64,000 nt of DNA from Natronorubrum daqingense (GCF_001971705.1 NZ_CP019327.1:620001-684000); one strand, 5' to 3'; shown: positions 26,138-34,486, counted from the stretch's first letter. Notes: a model not told the origin generated them from the sequence alone. A program made the numbers and translations.

Positions 26138-27517
26138 TTACTCGTATGGGTTCTCGACGACGACGGTTTCCTCACGGCCCGGACCGACGCCAACCGCATA
26201 GATCGGTGCCTCGAGTTCGTCGCTGAGATACTCGAGGTAGGTGCGGGCGTTTTCGGGGATGGCGCCGTAGCCCTCGGCGGCGACTTCAGCCCAGTCGACC
26301 TCGTCCCAGCCGTCGAACGTACGGAGATTCGCCTCGCAGCGGCCCCACTCTTCGGTCGTTGGGGGCATCGCGAGCAGCTCCTCACCATCAAGGTCGTAGC
26401 TGTGGCCGACTTTCACTTCGTCCAGCCCGGCGAGCACGTCGATGTGGTTGACTGCGAGTCCGGTGAAGCCGTTGACGCGCGCGGAGTGGCGAAGCATTGG
26501 CATGTCGAGCCACCCGACGCGGCGCGGACGGCCGGTGACGGTGCCGTACTCGCCGCCTTCCTCGCGGATGTACGTCGCGAGTTCTTCGTTCTCGCCGTCG
26601 CCTTGCGTATCGTATCCGGGCGTGTCGCCTTCGACGCCGCCGAGTTCGGTCGGGAGCGGCCCGCTGCCGACGCGCGTGAGGTAGGCCTTGACGATACCGA
26701 TGATCTCGCCGTCAGCAATGACGTTCGGGCTCAGTCCCGTGCCGACTGCTGCGCCGCCCGCGGTCGGGTTCGAGGACGTAACGTAGGGGTAGTTCCCGTG
26801 GTCGATATCGATAATCGTCCCCTGTGCGCCCTCGAACATGACGGTCTCGCCGCGTTCCATCGCGTCCGTAAGGAACGCGCTGGCGTTGACGGTCATGTTC
26901 TGGTCGGCGAGGCGCTCGCCGATTTCGCTGAACTCTTCGAAGAGTGCGTCGACGTCGAACGCCTCCGGATTCTCGAGATCCGAGACGTCCGCGCCGTAGA
27001 CATCTTCGATGAGCGCCTTCTTCTGTGGGACGACGTACTCGAGGCGTTCGCGCAGAGTTTCGGGGTCGAGCAGGTCGCCGACGCGGACGCCGCGGCGGCC
27101 GGCTTTGTCCTCGTAGGTTGGGCCAATGCCGCGCCCGGTCGTGCCGACTTCCTGGTCATCTTCGCTCTTGACATCCTCTTCGATGCCATCGAGGACGCGG
27201 TGGAACGGCAGGATGACGTGAGCGCGCTCTGCGACCCGAACGTCCGGAGAGAGCCCTTTCTCCTCGAGCGTCAAGATTTCGTCGAACAGCGTCCGCGGGT
27301 TGATTACACAGCCGTTGCCGAGGACGCCGATCTTCCCCCGAACGGCACCCGACGGAACGAGCGATAGCTTGTACTTCTCACCGTCGTGAACGACGGTATG
27401 CCCGGCGTTGTCTCCGCCCTGATACCGGGCGACGACATCGGCAGCGTCGCCATACAGGTCGACGACGCCACCCTTGCCTTCGTCGCCGAGTTGCGACCCG
27501 ACGATTGTGACGGTCAT
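26138..27517 (-). CDS. purA: Adenylosuccinate synthetase PurA
   Basis: PurA joins IMP and aspartate using GTP, the first committed step to AMP. The 459-residue protein starts with the P-loop-like IVGSQLGDEGKGGVVDLYG. It has NAGHTVVHDGEKYKLSLVPSG, the GRGIGPTYEDKAGRRGVRVGD signature and the catalytic-site stretch GAQGTIIDIDHGNYPYVTSS. I start at ATG 27517; in-frame codons upstream are unlike PurA. A long leader is possible because a GTGTATATATTAGG promoter-like element lies near 27577-27590. Confidence 0.96.
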   Translation of the reverse strand: MTVTIVGSQLGDEGKGGVVDLYGDAADVVARYQGGDNAGHTVVHDGEKYKLSLVPSGAVRGKIGVLGNGCVINPRTLFDEILTLEEKGLSPDVRVAERAHVILPFHRVLDGIEEDVKSEDDQEVGTTGRGIGPTYEDKAGRRGVRVGDLLDPETLRERLEYVVPQKKALIEDVYGADVSDLENPEAFDVDALFEEFSEIGERLADQNMTVNASAFLTDAMERGETVMFEGAQGTIIDIDHGNYPYVTSSNPTAGGAAVGTGLSPNVIADGEIIGIVKAYLTRVGSGPLPTELGGVEGDTPGYDTQGDGENEELATYIREEGGEYGTVTGRPRRVGWLDMPMLRHSARVNGFTGLAVNHIDVLAGLDEVKVGHSYDLDGEELLAMPPTTEEWGRCEANLRTFDGWDEVDWAEVAAEGYGAIPENARTYLEYLSDELEAPIYAVGVGPGREETVVVENPYE

Positions 27518-27637
27518 AACAGCGGCGGATTCTTGCCGGTCCGATAAACAGATTACGGTCTGGATGAGCCGTTCCACCTAATATATACACACACGTGGGT
27601 ATAATTGACCAATCCGAATTCGGTCTTTCGTGAGAGA

Positions 27638-27646
27638 ATATAAAAG
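27638..27646 (+). promoter_or_regulatory. Strong TATA box with no assigned gene
   Basis: ATATAAAAG is the best match to an archaeal TATA box in this spacer. Transcription would start near 27669, 17 bases before the palindrome, and no ATG follows closely. It may drive a small RNA or a long leader of the gene at 27894. Confidence 0.45.
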
Positions 27647-27685
27647 CAACTCCGCGAGAGGAACAGAACGTTGCTACTCGAGCGC

Positions 27686-27702
27686 CGATTGCCTGGCAAT
27701 CG
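27686..27702. repeat. Perfect 17-base palindrome CGATTGCC-T-GGCAATCG
   Basis: Two eight-base arms around one T form a perfect inverted repeat. As RNA the minimal loop makes a long hairpin unlikely unless the stem opens, so an operator for a dimeric DNA-binding protein is the simpler reading. Confidence 0.6.
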
Positions 27703-27860
27703 ACACGATCACTGTTGGTTCTAACTGCGTACCCACTCACACGAGGCTCACGCCAGGGTTGAATATACGCGCGTTCGACCGTCTCGAGAACGGAACGGTT
27801 AACTACTGCCAGAAACGAACATCGGGTTGAGAGTGGGGGAGTCAATCTCCGAGAGTAACT

Positions 27861-27867
27861 TTTAAAA
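27861..27867 (+). promoter_or_regulatory. TATA box of the winged-helix gene
   Basis: TTTAAAA is centred 30 bases before ATG 27894, giving a nearly leaderless message. Confidence 0.55.
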
Positions 27868-27893
27868 GGAACAACGACAAGTTAACAAATGCC

Positions 27894-28199
27894 ATGATAG
27901 ACCGACTTGAGAAGGAAGTGGATATGTTGGAACGACATCTGCAGGTCCTGAAGATGGTTATCGAGAACGAACCGATCGGGATCGTCAAGATGTCGAACGA
28001 GACCGGGTACCCCCACCACAAGGTCCGCTACTCGCTGCGCGTCCTCGAGGAAGAAAACCTCATCGAGCCCTCCAGCCAGGGTGCGATCAAGACGGAGCGA
28101 ACGGCCGAGTTCGTCGACGAACTCGACGGGAAACTCGACGACATCATCGACAAACTCGACGGCATGAAGATCGAAGACGTCGCCGAGATCGAAGGCTAA
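27894..28199 (+). CDS. Winged-helix transcriptional regulator
   Basis: The 101-residue protein begins with a coiled-coil-like helix (LEKEVDMLERHLQVLKMVIE). A winged helix follows: EPIGIVKMSNETGYPHHKVR as helix-turn-helix and YSLRVLEEENLIEPSSQGAI as wing. It ends in an acidic amphipathic helix (ELDGKLDDIIDKLDGMKIED) likely used for dimerisation. Such short stand-alone regulators are widespread in haloarchaea. The target is unknown; its own promoter region with the 17-base palindrome is a candidate. Confidence 0.8.
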   Translation: MIDRLEKEVDMLERHLQVLKMVIENEPIGIVKMSNETGYPHHKVRYSLRVLEEENLIEPSSQGAIKTERTAEFVDELDGKLDDIIDKLDGMKIEDVAEIEG

Positions 28200-28383
28200 T
28201 CTCTCTCCCGACCACCTGACTCGAACACCCGTTTCACTCGAGTCGCCCTGAGGGGGGAGCAACGGGAAAAACGTCTCCAAGCAGTCGAATCGCAGTTTTT
28301 ACTCCTGTCGAAGACGATTATCGCTGGCCACGACTCGTGGCTCAGTACGGACACGTCACTCGAAAAAAGCGACCGAGACCGGA

Positions 28384-30945
28384 CTACAACTCGGGGACGT
28401 TCATATGGAACCCTTCCGAGCGCGCCTCGACGAGACAGAGGTGATACCCCTGTTTTCGCGAGAGCGAGACGTAACTCAGCTTCGAACCGCGGCTGAGGAA
28501 CCCACCTCCGGTCGCTCGTTCGGTGACCTCGAGTGCACCCGGTTCGAAGTAACTCGAGGTGACGACCATCGCCGCCGCGAGCGTCTGATAGTTCGCCTTG
28601 ACCGCCGAAGCGGCTTCTTCCATCTCCTCGAGCATTCCCTGCGTTGCGGGCTGGCGCGAGTCGTTGAGGTTCGCGACGACGAGTGGATTACCCATCTTGT
28701 CGAACGCGACGACGTCGAACGTGACCTCGTCGGGAACGTGTTCAGTCTCGTCGTCGGTGAGCGAAATCGATGCACCCAACTCCGCGCGGTCGATTCGCGG
28801 AATTGCGTCGTAGAGATCGGCGAGCGCGTCAGCCTTTCCAGTGTCTCGAACCTCGTAGAGCACCGTCTCGGTCAACCACGTGACGAACTGGTGTTCCATC
28901 GTCCCGGTCAGAAAGTCGTCGAATGGCTCTCCATCGACTGCGACATCGGCGGCATCGAACCCTGTATGATGCTCGAGTCGCAGGTTCGAAGCGACCTCGC
29001 TTCGATCGGCGTTCGCGTCGTGAGCCGTATCGAGCGTCGGTTGACTCTTCGAGGCGTATCGAACGAAGAGGTTCGTGTCGGAAAGCGCCCGCTGGCGCGA
29101 CAGTTCGGTTCGCGTTGGCGTCGAATCCGTCTCTGCGGGGCTCGGAGCCTGCGTCTCGCGCGCCTGTTGTAGGGACTGCTCGAGATCGTCGATTCGGGCC
29201 TGTAAGCGCTCGACCGTCGAGGAGAGTTCCTCGTTTTCGGATTTGAGTCTGTCCCGGTCAGCTTCTAACTCCTCGTACTTCCTGACGAGTGCGTCGCGTT
29301 GGTCCTCGAGGGACCCAACCTGTTCGGTGAGGTCTGCGACTCGATCGTCTTGCTCCTGACTCGAGGGAGCGGGCTTCCCTCGACCGGGCGCTGACTCGCT
29401 TGGAGTCGTGCGTTGTCGTTGCTCTTCCCCCAGGGCTGTCGATTGTGTGGCCGTCGCGTCCGTCGACGACCGGGACACGGTCGATCTCGAATCAGGGTCG
29501 GTGCGCGTCGCAGCCTCGGCAGTTGTCGTCGGTTCCTGGGTGTTATCGGGGTCGATCGACGGAATATTCCGCGTTTCCCGCCACTGTTCTTCTTCATCGA
29601 ACCGCTCGCCATTTTCCGTCGACTCTGGTTCTTCAGTCGTGGCGTCGACGTCGTCTTCCGTCCAGGAAATATCGTTCTGCTCTAACTGTTCTGCGGCAGC
29701 TTCGACCTCGGCGAGGTCTGGTCCTGGATCGGACGGATCAGCGTCTCCATCAGCAGTCGACTCGTCTTCTGGTTCGTCGGCCGTCTCGGTCGACACAGCA
29801 GATTGGTTCTCCGTCGTCTTCGGCTCCGACTCTCGGGGCTGACGATCGGTAGGCGGCGATGGGTCGATTCCGTCCCCAGGTGTCTCAGTTGAGCGCTCGG
29901 CCGGTACCCCGGTCTCCGGTTCGGCCGGTGACTGCTCGTTCGATTCGGTTACCGACTGGTCTTCCGGATCCGAGTACGTGTGCGTTTCGACGCTCGAGGA
30001 GGTGATGCCACTGGGTGCCGACTCGAGATCGGTCCCCTCGGGTTCAGTCGGCGTCGAGGAGTCGGCGTGATCCGCCGCGTTGGACGTATCGACGGTCGTC
30101 TCCTCGCCCAGCGTTTCCTCGAGTGCGATATCTTCGATCGACCGGCCCTTCGGCGTTCGATCGTCTGGCTCCGCCGTCGATTCCGCGATGTCGATCGACT
30201 CGAGTGATGACGACGAAGGGGGGACCGATACGTCGTCTGTCGAGTCATCTCGTCCGCTTGGCGTCTCCGGGCCGGGAGGTTCCGAGTCGCTCGTGTCTTC
30301 GGGACTCGAGGAAGCAGTCGGCTCGGTCTCAGGGGCAGCAGTCGGCTCGGTCTCGGAGACTGGGTCGGAACTTGCCTGTGTCTTTGCACTGGCGTCATCG
30401 GATGTCCGTCCGGGGACGTCGGTGACGTCGATTTCGACGTCTCGAACCTCGTAAATCCCGACCTCGTCGTCGGCCCGTTCGAACGCTTCTTCACCGGTGA
30501 GCAACCGTTCGGCGTTGCCGATGTAGGCGGCTGCCATCCGGCGACCGCCGTAGTAGACGGCGTAGTAGTCGCCGCTCAGAACGTTTTCGCTGAGTTCGAC
30601 GTAGCCGGTGAACGAATTGTGCTGTAACGTCTCGTCGACCTCTCGAAGCGGAGTTTTGTTGGTATAGTACCTCGCTCGCGTCTCTCCGCCCGTCTCTTCC
30701 ATCGTACAGAGCAACGGCAACGCGGGGTGTGGTGCGTCGTAGATCGTCCCTGAGGCGGCTTCGAACGACTCGAGTTCCCCGTCGACGACGCCGACGATGC
30801 GACCGTTGAGCATGAACAGCCACGTTCCGGCGCTGACGACGGCACCCGAGAAATCACTCGAAGCGAGATCGGAAAGGCCGTCGTATCCGCCGCTGAACGG
30901 GCGAGAATCCCATTGTTCGGCGCGCTCTTTCGTGCGCGGTTCCAT
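28384..30945 (-). CDS. Large coiled-coil protein with conserved N- and C-terminal domains
   Basis: This 853-residue protein has three parts. Residues 1-175 form a conserved domain (GAVVSAGTWLFMLNGRIVGV, PHPALPLLCTMEE, SGDYYAVYYGGRRMAAAYIG). Residues 180-540 are a low-complexity acidic region rich in Ser, Thr, Pro and Glu, followed by a coiled coil (LTEQVGSLEDQRDALVRKYE to about 620). The last 230 residues are a second conserved domain with TEVLYEVRDT-like helices and a core FDVVAFDKMGNPLVVANLND. That core recalls PD-(D/E)XK nucleases, but the Glu-x-Lys is missing. No membrane helix is seen. Function unknown. Confidence 0.75.
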   Translation of the reverse strand: MEPRTKERAEQWDSRPFSGGYDGLSDLASSDFSGAVVSAGTWLFMLNGRIVGVVDGELESFEAASGTIYDAPHPALPLLCTMEETGGETRARYYTNKTPLREVDETLQHNSFTGYVELSENVLSGDYYAVYYGGRRMAAAYIGNAERLLTGEEAFERADDEVGIYEVRDVEIDVTDVPGRTSDDASAKTQASSDPVSETEPTAAPETEPTASSSPEDTSDSEPPGPETPSGRDDSTDDVSVPPSSSSLESIDIAESTAEPDDRTPKGRSIEDIALEETLGEETTVDTSNAADHADSSTPTEPEGTDLESAPSGITSSSVETHTYSDPEDQSVTESNEQSPAEPETGVPAERSTETPGDGIDPSPPTDRQPRESEPKTTENQSAVSTETADEPEDESTADGDADPSDPGPDLAEVEAAAEQLEQNDISWTEDDVDATTEEPESTENGERFDEEEQWRETRNIPSIDPDNTQEPTTTAEAATRTDPDSRSTVSRSSTDATATQSTALGEEQRQRTTPSESAPGRGKPAPSSQEQDDRVADLTEQVGSLEDQRDALVRKYEELEADRDRLKSENEELSSTVERLQARIDDLEQSLQQARETQAPSPAETDSTPTRTELSRQRALSDTNLFVRYASKSQPTLDTAHDANADRSEVASNLRLEHHTGFDAADVAVDGEPFDDFLTGTMEHQFVTWLTETVLYEVRDTGKADALADLYDAIPRIDRAELGASISLTDDETEHVPDEVTFDVVAFDKMGNPLVVANLNDSRQPATQGMLEEMEEAASAVKANYQTLAAAMVVTSSYFEPGALEVTERATGGGFLSRGSKLSYVSLSRKQGYHLCLVEARSEGFHMNVPEL

Positions 30946-30993
30946 AGTTCAACAAACAAGAAGTACACTAAATACGTTTCGCCTATCTCGTTG

Positions 30994-31272
30994 CTATATT
31001 TTCGACTCGGCGTCGTCGGCTAATTCCTTCATTCGTTTGCCAATTCGACCGGCACTCGAGAACTCGTCTTCGCTCATTCCCTTCGCGAGGGCGTTACCGA
31101 GTACGAATACGGCGTGTTTGTGCTCACTTTTGGATTTGTGGACGTGTGAAGGGTCGACGTCGAGTTGATGGTACGGGTCGAACAGTTCCTCGTCGACGTC
31201 CTCCCGCTGGGAGAAATACTCCATAATCACGACGAGTTCTTCGTGGAGCTCGAGGAGTTCGTCTTTGTGCAT
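30994..31272 (-). CDS. UPF0058 family protein
   Basis: The 92-residue protein matches the archaeal UPF0058 family: MHKDELLELHEELVVIMEYF, DPYHQLDVDPSHVHKSKSEHKHAVFVLG and KRMKELADDAESK. The clustered histidines (HVHKSKSEHKH) suggest metal binding, which is inference. ATG 31272 lies behind an ACGTTTATG box at about 31299-31307. The large coiled-coil gene follows on the same strand after 48 bases. No function has been assigned to the family. Confidence 0.85.
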   Translation of the reverse strand: MHKDELLELHEELVVIMEYFSQREDVDEELFDPYHQLDVDPSHVHKSKSEHKHAVFVLGNALAKGMSEDEFSSAGRIGKRMKELADDAESKI

Positions 31273-31418
31273 GGTGTGGCGTACGAACGGTTTCGGCATA
31301 AACGTTGTGTGCAACACCGATACAAGCCACTACGGAAGCTGAATCCACCCGATAGCGGTGATTGTTCTACGCGATCAGACCGATGTGAGCGGCGTCTCGA
31401 GAACAGTCCGTCCGCGAG

Positions 31419-32579
31419 TTACGCTGTTGTGGTCGTCTCCGTCTCCGTCTTCGTCCGCTGGTTGGCGGGGAACCACGCGAGTTCGTGGTCTGCGGTGACG
31501 CGAACGGCGACGCGTTCGTCTAAGTCGATTCGATCCGAGTGGTTGTGCATGCACTCGATCGTCTCACCGGAGTCGAGTTCGACGCGGTAGAGCACCGTTG
31601 GCCCGAGATACCGTCGATAGACGACGTGACCGTTGGCCTCCGACCCGGACGCCGGAAACGCCGTGACGTCGTCGGGTCGAACGAGTAAGTCGATACTGGT
31701 GCTGTCGTACTGCTCTGCGAGTCCGTTAACGTCGTCGCGGAGGACTCGCCCGAGGGCCGTGTCGACGCTATCACCGTGAACGTCACCCGAGAGGAAACTC
31801 GCGTGTCCGAGAAAGCCCGCGACGAAGCGGGATTCGGGTTGCTGGAACACCTGCTGGGGCGTATCTATCTGCTCGACGTCGCCGTCGTTCATCACGGCGA
31901 CGCGGTCGGAAATCGACAGCGCCTCTTCTTGATCGTGCGTGACCGAAACTGCAGTGACACCGGCTTCTTTGATGATTCGACGAACCTCCTCTCGCATTTC
32001 GACGCGCAAGTCGACGTCGAGATTCGAGAAGGGCTCGTCGAGTAACAACATCGCCGGTTCCGGGGCGAGCGAGCGAGCGAGCGCGATTCGCTGTTGTTGG
32101 CCGCCCGAGAGCTCGTCCGGGTAACTCTCACCCTGTGACTCGAGGCCGACGAGGTCGAGGAGTTCTTCGACTCGAGCGTCGCGTTCGTCTTCCGGCCACT
32201 CCTGTAAGCCGAAGGCGACGTTTTCACGGGCGCTCAGGTGGGGAAACAATGCGAACTCTTGAAACACGACCCCGACGCCGCGTTCTTCCGGTGGGACGAA
32301 TCTCCCGTTGCCGGCAACGTCGTCGTCGCGAAGCTGGATTGTCCCGGTATCGGGTCGCTCGAGGCCGGCGATTAGCCGGAGTGTCGTCGTCTTTCCACAG
32401 CCAGATGGGCCGAGCAACGTGAGGATTTCACCGTCGCGAACTGACAACGAGAGGTCCGGAATGACCGCTTCACTGCCGTAGTGTTTCGCGACGCTATCGA
32501 GTTGGAGGACCGCATCGTGGGCGTGTGACTCCGGAGCTTGTTCCTCGGCTGCCGTCGTGAGTAGTTGTCCGTTCGCCAT
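31419..32579 (-). CDS. ABC transporter ATP-binding protein, iron(III)-type (FbpC/PotA class)
   Basis: The 386-residue ATPase has Walker A GPSGCGKTTTLRLIAG, the Q-loop VFQEFALFPHLSARENVAFG, signature LSGGQQQRIALARSL, Walker B LLLDEPFSNLD and the H-loop SVTHDQEEALSISDR. A C-terminal TOBE-type domain (VRPDDVTAFPASGSEANG onward) senses substrate or regulatory state. The class serves iron(III), polyamine, thiamine or sugar importers. No permease or binding protein lies beside it, so partners are elsewhere or it is shared. An iron-box-like palindrome in its promoter favours iron. Confidence 0.85.
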   Translation of the reverse strand: MANGQLLTTAAEEQAPESHAHDAVLQLDSVAKHYGSEAVIPDLSLSVRDGEILTLLGPSGCGKTTTLRLIAGLERPDTGTIQLRDDDVAGNGRFVPPEERGVGVVFQEFALFPHLSARENVAFGLQEWPEDERDARVEELLDLVGLESQGESYPDELSGGQQQRIALARSLAPEPAMLLLDEPFSNLDVDLRVEMREEVRRIIKEAGVTAVSVTHDQEEALSISDRVAVMNDGDVEQIDTPQQVFQQPESRFVAGFLGHASFLSGDVHGDSVDTALGRVLRDDVNGLAEQYDSTSIDLLVRPDDVTAFPASGSEANGHVVYRRYLGPTVLYRVELDSGETIECMHNHSDRIDLDERVAVRVTADHELAWFPANQRTKTETETTTTA

Positions 32580-32613
32580 TGATCGCCTCCGCCGTCTCTC
32601 GGCGTCTATTCTA

Positions 32614-32629
32614 TTTAGGCTCCCCTAAA
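32614..32629 (-). promoter_or_regulatory. Iron-box-like palindrome (DtxR/IdeR type)
   Basis: TTTAGG-CTCC-CCTAAA is a perfect inverted repeat close to the DtxR-family operator TTAGG-n-CCTAA. It sits between the minus-strand TATA box (32631-32640) and the expected transcription start near 32609, so a bound repressor would block initiation. The match to the DtxR consensus is from general knowledge of that family. Confidence 0.65.
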
Positions 32630-32630
32630 A

Positions 32631-32640
32631 CACTTATACC
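32631..32640 (-). promoter_or_regulatory. TATA box of the ABC ATPase gene
   Basis: On the minus strand this reads GGTATAAGTG. It precedes the iron-box-like palindrome, giving a leader of about 30 bases before ATG 32579. Confidence 0.55.
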
Positions 32641-32719
32641 TGCCGGTCGCTTCCAGAACTGTCGCAAAAACATCAGTCACACTGAATATACGCTCGCGGA
32701 TTACCTTGGTGAGCGCAGA

Positions 32720-33190
32720 TTAGAGTTCGACGCCACTCGGAATCAGACTGTGTTGACGCATGAGATTCCCGTCGACGTCGTAAACCAGAAAGGTCTGTTT
32801 GTCGTAGGTGACGAACTGCTCACCTTCGATGAGAATTTCGACTTCGTACCGACCGTCGTCTTCCGTCTCGCTCTCGCCGTAACTCCGGGCCGCCTGGATG
32901 AACGTCAGCACGTTCTCGGCGGTTTCGTTGAGTTCGAGGACGAACTCGCCAGTGACCCGATTTGTGACGCTGATTACGCCAGTCGTGTCGGTGTCCAGTG
33001 GCGCCTGAAGCCGAAGGGAGACGTCGGTTTCACCGGCATCGAGGAGTTCGCCGTCGGGCCCTGTAAGGCGCTCGCGGAGCATCGTCGTCGAGCCAGTGAC
33101 GTCGATCGATACTTCGGGTTTCCGTGGCTCGCCGTTGGTCTCGGCCCACTCGATATTGCTGACAGTTACTGTGAAGTGCTCGCGCCTCAT
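32720..33190 (-). CDS. Conserved haloarchaeal protein, possibly DUF5793
   Basis: This 156-residue protein opens MRREHFTVTVSNIEWAETNG and is beta-rich throughout (PEVSIDVTGSTTMLRERLTG, VISVTNRVTGEFVLELNE, GRYEVEILIEGEQFVTYDKQ). It resembles a family of haloarchaeal proteins labelled DUF5793, though I am not sure of the number. No motif points to activity. No signal peptide or membrane helix is present. It stands alone between the ABC ATPase and methyltransferase genes. Confidence 0.65.
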   Translation of the reverse strand: MRREHFTVTVSNIEWAETNGEPRKPEVSIDVTGSTTMLRERLTGPDGELLDAGETDVSLRLQAPLDTDTTGVISVTNRVTGEFVLELNETAENVLTFIQAARSYGESETEDDGRYEVEILIEGEQFVTYDKQTFLVYDVDGNLMRQHSLIPSGVEL

Positions 33191-33437
33191 TCCGTACCCG
33201 ATGATTCGGACTCACACCGTATCAACGTAACGCACACCAATCGGATATCCGTACACTAACGAGATTCGTTTCGTGACGATTCTATTCGCACGGTACCCGC
33301 AGGTGACAGGAACTGAGCTTTACGGCGATGGTATGATGACACACATCTGATATGTGCAGTGGCGATGGGGGAAACTGGCGACTTCCGTACCGAGGAGTGC
33401 GAACGCTTTTTGCGCGTTCCACGACGAACGTTCGACG

Positions 33438-34145
33438 ATGGCCGACCAGCAGGACCCACCGGCGACGGACGACCTCGCGCGTCGCGCCGACGTCCGGGAC
33501 ACGTACGACGAGATTGCGACTCACTTCGCGTCGACCAGAGCGTACGCCTGGCCGGAGGTCGAATCGTTCGTCGACGCGCACGCGGCGTCGAACTCACGGT
33601 CCGGCACTCGAGTCGGTCTCGACCTCGGCTGTGGCAACTGCCGGCACGCCGAGTTGCTCGTCGATACTTGTGAGACCGTCGTCGGCCTCGACGCCAGCGC
33701 CGGCCTCCTCGAGACTGGTCGCGAGCGCGCACGCGAACGCGGATTCGAGGTTGCGCTCTGTCAGGGAGATGCCGCCGCGCTCCCACTGGCGACCAACACC
33801 GTCGACATCGCCGTGTACGTCGCGACGCTTCATCACCTCCCGACTCGACGTGCCCGGCGGGCGAGTCTCGACGAACTGGCGCGCGTTCTCGACCCCGACG
33901 GGCGAGCACTGCTCAGCGCGTGGTCGACCGCCCACGACAAATTCGACGAAACCGACGGCTTCGATACGACCATCGAGTGGACGCTTCCCGGCGGGGAACC
34001 CGTCGACCGATTCTATCACATCTACGCCCCAGACGAGTTCGACGCCGACCTCGAGGCGAGCGACCTCGACGTCCTCGAGTGGGAACTCTCGAGTGGGAAC
34101 TGTTATGCGACGGTTGCAGGTTCTGAATCAGATCTCAGCGAATGA
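33438..34145 (+). CDS. Trm9/ALKBH8-like SAM-dependent methyltransferase
   Basis: The 235-residue enzyme has VRDTYDEIATHFASTRAYAW near its N-terminus, the hallmark of the Trm9/ALKBH8 group (V-x-YD-x-IA-x-HFS-x-TR-x-x-W). The SAM-binding motif LDLGCGNCRHAELL and VVGLDAS and GDAAALPL follow, then FYHIYAPDEFDADL at the end. Eukaryotic Trm9 methylates carboxymethyl-uridine at tRNA position 34 and needs Trm112; a Trm112-like gene lies at 25827. ATG 33438 follows a CTTTTTGCG box about 27 bases upstream. The tRNA substrate in archaea is inference. Confidence 0.82.
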   Translation: MADQQDPPATDDLARRADVRDTYDEIATHFASTRAYAWPEVESFVDAHAASNSRSGTRVGLDLGCGNCRHAELLVDTCETVVGLDASAGLLETGRERARERGFEVALCQGDAAALPLATNTVDIAVYVATLHHLPTRRARRASLDELARVLDPDGRALLSAWSTAHDKFDETDGFDTTIEWTLPGGEPVDRFYHIYAPDEFDADLEASDLDVLEWELSSGNCYATVAGSESDLSE

Positions 34146-34253
34146 GGATTTGAGACGGCCGAGTTTGGAGGGTGTGGTGGGCAAAACGACGGACTCGAGG
34201 CGAGTAGTCGAAAACGGAAGCGCCTTAAACACCGAACCAGAATAGCAGACTGC

Positions 34254-34324
34254 GCGCGGATGGTCTAGTGGTAGGACCTGAGCCTTCCAAGCTCATGGCC
34301 CGGGTTCAAATCCCGGTCCGCGCA
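34254..34324 (+). tRNA. tRNA-Gly, anticodon TCC
   Basis: A full cloverleaf folds over 71 bases. The acceptor stem GCGCGGA pairs with TCCGCGC, the D arm is GTCT-AGTGGTA-GGAC, and the anticodon stem TGAGC/GCTCA carries loop CTTCCAA with anticodon TCC. The T arm is CCGGG-TTCAAAT-CCCGG and the discriminator base is A. No intron and no encoded CCA are present. A CCTTAAAC box about 30 bases upstream probably drives it. The 3' end recurs twice downstream. Confidence 0.97.
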
Positions 34325-34358
34325 TTTCTGCTGCGAGCAATACCGCGAGCAGCAGAAA
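34325..34358. repeat. Inverted repeat directly after tRNA-Gly
   Basis: TTTCTGCTGC (34325-34334) and GCAGCAGAAA (34349-34358) are perfect ten-base arms around a 14-base loop. A hairpin here could aid 3' processing or termination of the tRNA transcript. Confidence 0.55.
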
Positions 34359-34425
34359 TCGTACGAAGGATTTGAAGTAGAGAAGTCGCAGTGCACGAGC
34401 GAAGCGAGTGCAACCGTCTTCGCGT

Positions 34426-34449
34426 GGTTCAAATCCCGGTCCGCGCATT
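34426..34449 (+). repeat. Partial copy of the tRNA-Gly 3' end (copy 2)
   Basis: These 24 bases are identical to 34303-34326, covering most of the T arm, the acceptor 3' strand and two flanking bases. Such remnants typically mark integration of an element at a tRNA gene. Confidence 0.75.
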
Positions 34450-34458
34450 CCTGTCTTT

Positions 34459-34479
34459 AAAGAGCGCGCCGCGCTCTTT
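34459..34479. repeat. Inverted repeat after tRNA-end copy 2
   Basis: AAAGAGCGC and GCGCTCTTT are perfect nine-base arms around GCC. With the following T it resembles a terminator hairpin and takes the same place relative to copy 2 as the first hairpin does to the tRNA. Confidence 0.55.
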
Positions 34480-34486
34480 TGGACCT

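Larger units (their letters stand above)
27518..27893. other. Intergenic region with orphan promoter and 17-base palindrome
   Basis: These 376 bases separate divergent purA and the winged-helix gene. They hold the purA promoter near 27577-27590, a second strong plus-strand TATA box at 27638-27646, a perfect palindrome at 27686-27702, and the TATA box of the winged-helix gene at 27861-27867. No convincing protein gene is present; a 66-codon plus-strand frame at 27630-27830 has no family resemblance and starts before the strong TATA box. Confidence 0.6.

Noticed and set aside
27630-27830. A 66-codon plus-strand frame in the purA spacer
   Set aside because: It begins before the strong TATA box at 27638, has no recognisable family, and lacks the acidic composition of the neighbouring proteins.
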